Of a stretch of 9,786 nucleotides of DNA, positions 5,971-9,786 are shown in pieces. A program made the position numbers and the translations under genes. The notes beneath the pieces are model-generated. The model was not told where the DNA came from. It saw only the letters and a program-made list of their open reading frames with translations, and did no database searches. Within the stretch, counting starts at the first letter, position 1. Every line of letters starts with the position of its first letter. The DNA comes from an uncultured Lewinella sp. (GTDB taxonomy: Bacteria; Bacteroidota; Bacteroidia; Chitinophagales; Saprospiraceae). Where the stretch lies: assembly GCA_938021455.1 (NCBI GenBank), contig CALIGP010000224.1, positions 1-9,786 of the forward strand, read 5' to 3'.

Positions 5971-6852
5971 TCACCCTTCATGCCGAGCTGCATAATCCGG
6001 CCAGGCTTGCATTAGCCTTTGGGTGATGGGGCCAGGTTTTCCATCGCCAATGGCTATGTCGTCCGCGTAGGTAATCGGCATGGCCCCTTTGACGGAACTA
6101 CAGATGATTGCCTCTTCAGCCTCCATGAATTCAGCAACACTTACCGTCCGTTCTTCCACCGGAATACCCAGTTCATTTGCCAGCTTTAATAAGTGTAGTC
6201 GGGTGATGCCATGAAGGATCTTCTCCGTTGGGGTAATTAGTTTTCCATTCTGAACAAGCAGAAAATTGGACCGATCACTTTCCCGGATGTTTTCTTCTCG
6301 ATCCACGTATAGCGCATACTGAGCACCTCGCTGGCGAATTATCGGTTGAATGCGAATCCCTTCCAGGTAGTTGATCGTTTTCACTTCCGGTAGCTCCCGC
6401 TCATACCGATGCAGGATAACGCGAATGCCGGTTTCAAACTGCTCCGGCGGCGGGCCCTGAAAAGGATAGGCCATACCCACTAGGTTCGGTTGGGTCGGAG
6501 TGTAGCCATCCGGCGCGTAGCCGCCGGTGAGTACAAAACGAATACCACCATCACCGCCACCGTTACGCTTAACCAACTGTTGGACGGCCTCTCGGAGGGC
6601 TTCGCGGTCGGCGGGCATCTCCAGCGATAACAGTTTGGCGCTGCGTAAAAAACGATCCAGATGGTCTTCGATAAAACGAGGCCGTCCATCCGTATAACGG
6701 AAGTAATCAAATATGCCAAAACCCCGGAGAATAGCGAGGTCGGCGACATTTAGAGCGGCTTCTTCTTTAGGGACATATTGACCGTTGAGATAGACGATGG
6801 GGAGCATAGCTTGGTGTTGATGGGGAGAAAAAGACGCAGCTAAAGTAGTCAT
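5971..6852 (-). CDS. PLP-dependent class IV aminotransferase (branched-chain or D-amino acid aminotransferase / aminodeoxychorismate lyase-like)
   Basis: A cytoplasmic fold-type IV PLP enzyme of 293 aa. Family marks in order: VYLNGQYVPKEEAALNVADL and ILRGFGIFDYFR (19-52), the DHLDRFLRSA segment (63-72), IRFVLTGG (104-111), the cofactor-binding Lys158 in EVKTINYLEGI, PLP-contacting Glu191 in RESDRSNFLLV, then LITPTEKILHGITRLHLLKL and the SSVKGAMPI segment near the end. Members exchange an amino group between branched-chain or D-amino acids and 2-oxo acids, or cleave aminodeoxychorismate; the sequence alone does not settle the substrate. The start is uncertain: residues 1-15 are not family-like, and ATG 6807 (Met16, MLPIVYLNGQ) matches the usual N-terminus better. 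No Shine-Dalgarno precedes either. The gene stands alone, divergent from the LysM-CAP gene, with no biosynthetic neighbours to indicate the pathway. Confidence 0.93.
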   Translation of the reverse strand: MTTLAASFSPHQHQAMLPIVYLNGQYVPKEEAALNVADLAILRGFGIFDYFRYTDGRPRFIEDHLDRFLRSAKLLSLEMPADREALREAVQQLVKRNGGGDGGIRFVLTGGYAPDGYTPTQPNLVGMAYPFQGPPPEQFETGIRVILHRYERELPEVKTINYLEGIRIQPIIRQRGAQYALYVDREENIRESDRSNFLLVQNGKLITPTEKILHGITRLHLLKLANELGIPVEERTVSVAEFMEAEEAIICSSVKGAMPITYADDIAIGDGKPGPITQRLMQAWPDYAARHEG

Positions 6853-7005
6853 TTGGAGTAGGTGTTACTACCTGTTTAAGCCGAATCGGGGTAAATTATG
6901 ACCTGTTTTTTAGCCGTTACGTAAAAGCATCCTTACTTTGGGGGAACCTTTTTTCGAGTATATAAATACACTTCTTGACACTTTTTATTCCGATTTTTTG
7001 CCATA

Positions 7006-7037
7006 CGCCTAAGGGTTCAGGCTTGAATGCCTAGGCG
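7006..7037 (+). promoter_or_regulatory. Imperfect 14-bp hairpin in the leader of the LysM-CAP gene
   Basis: CGCCTA (7006-7011) pairs with TAGGCG (7032-7037). Inside it, TTCA (7016-7019) pairs with TGAA (7024-7027) around a GGCT loop, with one G-C pair and one G-U pair between, giving 12 of 14 positions paired. It ends 21 nt before the ATG at 7059. A short T-run follows (7038-7041), so it could be a leader attenuator, a 5' mRNA stabiliser or a terminator for transcription entering from upstream. Confidence 0.4.
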
Positions 7038-7038
7038 T

Positions 7039-7050
7039 TTTGGTGCCAAA
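7039..7050. promoter_or_regulatory. TTTGG-TG-CCAAA dyad before the LysM-CAP start codon
   Basis: Two inverted 5-bp arms flank a TG spacer, 8 nt ahead of the ATG at 7059. The 2-nt spacer makes an RNA hairpin with these full arms unlikely, so if functional it is more likely a protein-binding DNA site. It is short and may be chance. Confidence 0.2.
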
Positions 7051-7058
7051 TTTTTAGC

Positions 7059-8279
7059 ATGCTTTCCAATACACAACGCTACACGACAAACACTTTATTC
7101 CTTTTTCTAACGGTTCTTCTTTCCTTTTGCGGGCCTGACCTCAGGGCCCAATGCCCGCCATTCCAAAAGGAGGGAATCCACGTTTTTCAGGCCGATGACC
7201 GCTTGGAAGATCTGGCCGAACAATACGGGATTAGCCAGGAGAAAATCTTACAATGGAACAAACTGAAAAAGGGACAGAAGATACCAGACTGTAAGAAGCT
7301 AATCGTTTCTCCGGAATGGGTCTTTGATGATCCTTCGGAGGAGGACAGCCCGGTTTCGGAGGAGGAAGCAACTGATAAGGAGGGCTTTCAGGAAGGCGTA
7401 TTTCATAAAGTTATGCCGGGAGAGTCATTGCTAAGTATTGCAGATATATACGGGCTATCCCTGGCAGAGCTTCGGGCAATGAACGATATCCCTTCAGGGG
7501 CCATCATTCAGGCAGGGTCCGTCATCCGGAAATCATGGGAAAATACCAGTCCCGAAAGGGTAGCAGTCCCAGAGACGGTCGTTCGGGAAGTCAATCCCGC
7601 ACCAGCGGAAGGGCAGACCGCTAAGGGAGGAGGAATGATAATGAAGGAAAAACCCAACGTATCCGCTGCGCCTACTGCTACAGCCGCAGTTGCGAAGAAG
7701 CCAGCGGAGGAATCCTTTCGTACGGAAATGAGCTTGCAAGAGTCGGCACTGTTAGCCGAAGTCAACCTGATGAGATCTGACCCCAGGCGCTATTCAAAGT
7801 TCGTAAGGGACTACGTAAAGAGCCGCCGGAAGGACAAGGTGAATAAGTATAAGGTCAACCCTCGTGACGTCAAAAGCGTGATGGAGCGCTTGAAGAATAC
7901 GCCAGCCTTACCCCTCCTGGTTAGTAATGAATGTCTGTATCGGTCAGCACAAAAGCATGGTGCTTATTTGAGCAAGAACAACCGCTTTTCGCACCAGGGA
8001 ATTGGTCGGTTAGAGCCGCATGAGCGGACGGCAGCAGACTGCCGGGAAGTAGAACTCAGCATGGAAAGAGATGAGGAGGGCAGAATCATTGGTAACGAAA
8101 ACCTGGGCGTTGGCGCGGATGCCCGTCAGGCCGTTATCCGTTTGCTGATCGACGAAGGAAGTGATGTTGCTGGCCACCGTAATACCTTACTTGGTAAGGA
8201 GTGGCGCTACATGGTGGCGCATTATTTCGGTTCGGTGAAGGGGTATCAGGACTGCTTTGTGCAGGTTTTTGGGAAGTAG
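7059..8279 (+). CDS. Exported LysM-LysM-CAP (SCP/PR-1-like) domain protein
   Basis: A 406-aa exported protein. Residues 1-30 are a signal peptide: basic start, hydrophobic TLFLFLTVLLSFC, cleavage probably after LRA; Gln before Cys32 argues against a lipobox. Two LysM modules follow, about 40-84 (FQADDRLEDLAEQYGISQ) and 115-157 (MPGESLLSIADIYGLSLAEL), which in known proteins bind N-acetylglucosamine chains of peptidoglycan. After a Pro/Ala/Lys-rich linker (160-220), residues 226-404 are a CAP domain: LLAEVNLMRSDPRRY, SAQKHGAYLSKNNRFSHQG with His300/His312, NENLGVG with Glu347, and AGHRNTLL with His373. These His/Glu residues are those that line the CAP cavity. Bacterial CAP proteins have no settled biochemical role. 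The OmpA-like gene follows after 31 nt, so a common transcript and a cell-wall location are likely. The start is preceded by a hairpin and a dyad; no Shine-Dalgarno is visible. Confidence 0.93.
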   Translation: MLSNTQRYTTNTLFLFLTVLLSFCGPDLRAQCPPFQKEGIHVFQADDRLEDLAEQYGISQEKILQWNKLKKGQKIPDCKKLIVSPEWVFDDPSEEDSPVSEEEATDKEGFQEGVFHKVMPGESLLSIADIYGLSLAELRAMNDIPSGAIIQAGSVIRKSWENTSPERVAVPETVVREVNPAPAEGQTAKGGGMIMKEKPNVSAAPTATAAVAKKPAEESFRTEMSLQESALLAEVNLMRSDPRRYSKFVRDYVKSRRKDKVNKYKVNPRDVKSVMERLKNTPALPLLVSNECLYRSAQKHGAYLSKNNRFSHQGIGRLEPHERTAADCREVELSMERDEEGRIIGNENLGVGADARQAVIRLLIDEGSDVAGHRNTLLGKEWRYMVAHYFGSVKGYQDCFVQVFGK

Positions 8280-8286
8280 GAATGTC

Positions 8287-8307
8287 TTACTTTTATGTCA
8301 AAAGTAA
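8287..8307. promoter_or_regulatory. Perfect 8-bp-arm inverted repeat between LysM-CAP and OmpA-like genes
   Basis: TTACTTTT (8287-8294) and AAAAGTAA (8300-8307) are exact inverted copies around ATGTC. The dyad begins 7 nt after the upstream stop codon and ends 3 nt before the ATG at 8311, so it covers nearly the whole 31-nt gap, including where a ribosome would first contact the second gene. It could be an operator for a separate promoter or an AT-rich mRNA hairpin controlling relative expression of the two genes. Confidence 0.45.
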
Positions 8308-8310
8308 TGT

Positions 8311-9132
8311 ATGTGTTTTTTAAGCCTAACCCAAGAATCTACGTTTTTCCTCCTGTTCTGTTGCTGGGTCGTTCCTAGCTTTGCTTATGCACAGTCAACG
8401 ACCCATAACCAGGACCCCAACAAGTGTTACGTTCGCTGTGTGAAGCCACCTGTCTATGAAACCTTTTACGATCAGTTTCTGACTTATACTCCGAAAGACA
8501 CTTCCTTATATCCATTCGAAACAGTAATTCTGGAAGTAATGCCCGAGAAGACTCGTTGGGAATCCTTTTACATTGACAATTGCCAATCTGAAGACCCTAA
8601 TGAGTGCTATGCTGTAAAATATGTAATTGACCAACCCAAATACGATACCATATACCAGCCAATAGAGGATACGCTTGGTAGCCCATATTACCGAGAAATA
8701 GAATTAGTTGAATTGGTGGAAGAAGGCGGTTTCACAAGTTATCAGGAAGTTGATTGTGCGCTGACCAGTTATAATGTTTTGCCCTTGCGTTTCCGTGCAG
8801 GTACAGACGATTTAATCGTTTCAGACAGAAGCACTAGTGCCTTGGAAAAATTACTTGACTTACTTCGCGACAAACCAGACATCCAAGTCCAAATAAGGGC
8901 ACACACGGCCTCACCGGGCGCAGCTGAGGACAACGAAACACTGTCACAAGCAAGAGCCAATAGAGTCGTAAACTATTTGCTTGATGAGGGAATCGAGCCC
9001 TGGAGATTAGAGGCAAAAGGTATGGGAGAACGCCAGTTGAAGAATAAATGTATAGATGGTGTACCCTGCTCTGAAGTGGAGCATGCTGTGAACCGACGGA
9101 TTGAATTTTTGGTCTTGAACGCGGAGAATTAA
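8311..9132 (+). CDS. OmpA-family (OmpA C-terminal domain) envelope protein
   Basis: A 273-aa exported protein. Residues 1-28 form a signal peptide (FFLLFCCWVVPSFAYAQ). Residues 35-120 carry two copies of a motif DPN-K/E-CY...P-x-Y-E/D-T (35-51 and 95-113), which I know from Bacteroidota OmpA-like proteins. Residues 155-270 are an OmpA C-terminal domain: LRFRAGTDDLI, the IQVQIRAHTAS strand, LSQARANRVVNYLLDEGI, RLEAKGMGE and VNRRIEFLV. This domain normally binds peptidoglycan diaminopimelate with an Asp and an Arg. Here Arg215 is present but the Asp of the usual H/Y-T-D motif is Ala200 (codon GCC at 8908-8910), so binding may be altered. There is no beta-barrel; anchoring would be periplasmic or through a partner. 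It sits 31 nt after the LysM-CAP gene, likely in one operon. The ATG at 8311 is the only start that includes the signal peptide; no Shine-Dalgarno is seen. Confidence 0.92.
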   Translation: MCFLSLTQESTFFLLFCCWVVPSFAYAQSTTHNQDPNKCYVRCVKPPVYETFYDQFLTYTPKDTSLYPFETVILEVMPEKTRWESFYIDNCQSEDPNECYAVKYVIDQPKYDTIYQPIEDTLGSPYYREIELVELVEEGGFTSYQEVDCALTSYNVLPLRFRAGTDDLIVSDRSTSALEKLLDLLRDKPDIQVQIRAHTASPGAAEDNETLSQARANRVVNYLLDEGIEPWRLEAKGMGERQLKNKCIDGVPCSEVEHAVNRRIEFLVLNAEN

Positions 9133-9135
9133 GTA

Positions 9136-9786
9136 CTAGCTGAGTTGTTCTCGCTCCCCTTCCAACCACTCCCGCTCCTGATCCGCCAAGCGCCGCCAGC
9201 GGCGGCTTTCCCGCTTCCGGGTCAGCGTCTCCCACTGCCGGATGGACCAGTTGACGGACAACAGGGTAAGCACGAGCCAAATTTTTAGCGGCCAGGGCAG
9301 AAAAAAAAGCCCCAGTGGAACGAGCACGAAGGTGCCGATGGCCAATACCGCAAAGCGGACGGGGCTGTAGAATTCGACGTGGTTGACTTTGTTATCGGCG
9401 ATGTATTCGCCGATGAGCCAGAGGGGGAGGTGGGGGAGCTGCAGCAGCAGCCCGAACGCAGCCCGGAACCAGGTGGCCCCTTGCTTTTTTGTCCCTTTCA
9501 CTGCACCTGCGACCGCGCCCTCTGCTGAGCTTGCAGAAGGCCCCAGATCATTATGCTGCAAGCGGTTAAAGTAGCGGGTCAGTTCGGGGGCTTCTGCCGG
9601 GGTACTGGCGGCGATCGCTAGTTCGCGATCCAGCTGCTGCCCGTCGTGCGTAATGCCGTAGATGTTTTGGGTGTTGTGGCGGACCCGATCCAGCTCGAGC
9701 CGACTCTCCCCAATACCCGCCCGATCGTGTTCGGGGAACTGCACCACGAGGGAGCTTAGGCGCGCACGCAGGTGCTCAGTAAGGTT
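9136..9786 (-). CDS. C-terminal part of a membrane protein, probably a glycerophospholipid (1-acylglycerol-3-phosphate type) acyltransferase; 5' end beyond window
   Basis: The frame is open to the right edge: codons upstream of the GTG at 9747 read LTEHLRARLSSLV without a stop, so this is a truncated gene with 216 residues visible, not a complete 203-aa one. Numbering from the edge, residues 107-130 are a hydrophobic segment (FGLLLQLPHLPLWLIGEYIA), followed by HVEFYSPVRF (137-145), long hydrophobic segments (about 143-181) and a charged Arg/Glu-rich tail. This order, with LPLWL...K...EFY-S-V-R-F, resembles my recollection of the tail of Bacteroidota PlsC-like acyltransferases of membrane lipid synthesis. 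The catalytic H-x4-D region would lie outside, so the call is an inference. An Ala/Gly/Ser-rich linker (82-103) looks like an insertion. It converges on the OmpA-like gene with only 3 nt between the stop codons and no room for a separate terminator. Confidence 0.6.
   Translation of the reverse strand, partial: NLTEHLRARLSSLVVQFPEHDRAGIGESRLELDRVRHNTQNIYGITHDGQQLDRELAIAASTPAEAPELTRYFNRLQHNDLGPSASSAEGAVAGAVKGTKKQGATWFRAAFGLLLQLPHLPLWLIGEYIADNKVNHVEFYSPVRFAVLAIGTFVLVPLGLFFLPWPLKIWLVLTLLSVNWSIRQWETLTRKRESRRWRRLADQEREWLEGEREQLS
9499..9520 (+). repeat. Copy 2 of a 22-nt near-repeat (19/22 identical to 1839-1860)
   Basis: Same plus-strand sequence as copy 1 except three bases, but here it is antisense to the host gene, encoding part of the Ala/Gly/Val linker of the putative acyltransferase. 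The same DNA thus encodes different low-complexity peptides in the two genes. Confidence 0.25.

Larger units (their letters stand above)
6853..7058. promoter_or_regulatory. Divergent promoter region between aminotransferase and LysM-CAP genes
   Basis: Both flanking genes are transcribed away from this 206-nt AT-rich region, so it should hold promoters for both. TTACTTTG (6933-6940) is one base off the Bacteroidota -7 consensus TAnnTTTG and points toward the LysM-CAP gene, though no clear TTG lies at the right distance. A TTGACA also occurs at 6975-6980 without a good downstream partner. The part nearest the LysM-CAP gene holds a long imperfect hairpin and a short dyad, listed separately. Confidence 0.5.

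Noticed and set aside
6975..6980. TTGACA as a sigma-70-type -35 box for the LysM-CAP gene
   Set aside because: No TATAAT-like or TAnnTTTG-like element follows at a suitable distance, and Bacteroidota primary promoters use a different consensus.
7083..7155. Lipoprotein signal for the LysM-CAP protein because Cys32 follows the signal peptide
   Set aside because: The residue before the Cys is Gln, which does not fit a lipobox. Cleavage after LRA by signal peptidase I is more likely.
8834..9280. 148-codon minus-strand open frame overlapping the OmpA-like gene and the acyltransferase-like gene
   Set aside because: It runs antisense through a conserved OmpA domain and in a different frame through the membrane protein. 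The product is low in recognisable structure.
1..9786. CRISPR array, tRNA/rRNA genes, insertion sequence, integrase or phage genes
   Set aside because: I looked for regularly spaced repeats, transposase motifs, terminal inverted repeats and structured-RNA signatures and saw none. The dyads listed are single and short.

Overview
This window most likely comes from a chromosome of the phylum Bacteroidota, plausibly a Saprospiraceae/Lewinella-like bacterium. The phylum call rests on three things. There is a sensor kinase with propeller repeats, a Y_Y_Y domain and a LytS-type His_kinase core, followed by a LytTR regulator. There is an OmpA-family protein with the CY-x-x-C-V-x-P-P-x-Y-E-T N-terminal signature I associate with this phylum. 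Shine-Dalgarno sequences are absent in front of most genes. The family-level guess is an impression from memory, not a search result.

Layout, left to right. Positions 1-2710 (+): the 3' two thirds of a two-component sensor kinase, then a LytTR response regulator 4 nt downstream, a classic signalling pair. Positions 2711-3038: a 328-nt gap without a convincing gene but with several small dyad symmetries. Positions 3039-3344 (+): a small stand-alone LuxR/NarL-type DNA-binding protein followed by a perfect 16-bp palindrome. Positions 3531-5808 (-): a two-gene operon of unknown function. A 123-aa acidic protein is followed, through a Shine-Dalgarno overlapping its stop codon, by a 630-aa protein with a peptidoglycan-binding-like motif and a basic amphipathic C-terminal third. 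Positions 5971-6852 (-): a PLP-dependent class IV aminotransferase. Positions 7059-9132 (+): two exported envelope proteins in tandem, a LysM-LysM-CAP protein and an OmpA C-terminal-domain protein, separated by a perfect 8-bp-arm inverted repeat. Positions 9136-9786 (-): the C-terminal part of a membrane protein resembling the tail of Bacteroidota glycerophospholipid acyltransferases, cut by the right edge.

The kinase/LytTR pair is a signal-transduction unit whose target is not evident; the LuxR-type protein is near but has its own leader. The LysM-CAP and OmpA-like genes are close enough to be co-transcribed and both contain domains that in other proteins bind peptidoglycan, so a shared cell-wall location is a fair inference. 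The aminotransferase and the acyltransferase fragment look like ordinary metabolism.

The least explained content is the 123-aa/630-aa pair, which I cannot assign to any family with confidence and consider the best candidate for something undescribed. Other observations worth checking are an OmpA domain lacking the Asp normally used to bind diaminopimelate, the dyad just upstream of that gene, and a 22-nt near-repeat in low-complexity loops of two unrelated proteins. I saw no tRNA, rRNA, CRISPR array, insertion sequence, integrase or attachment site.
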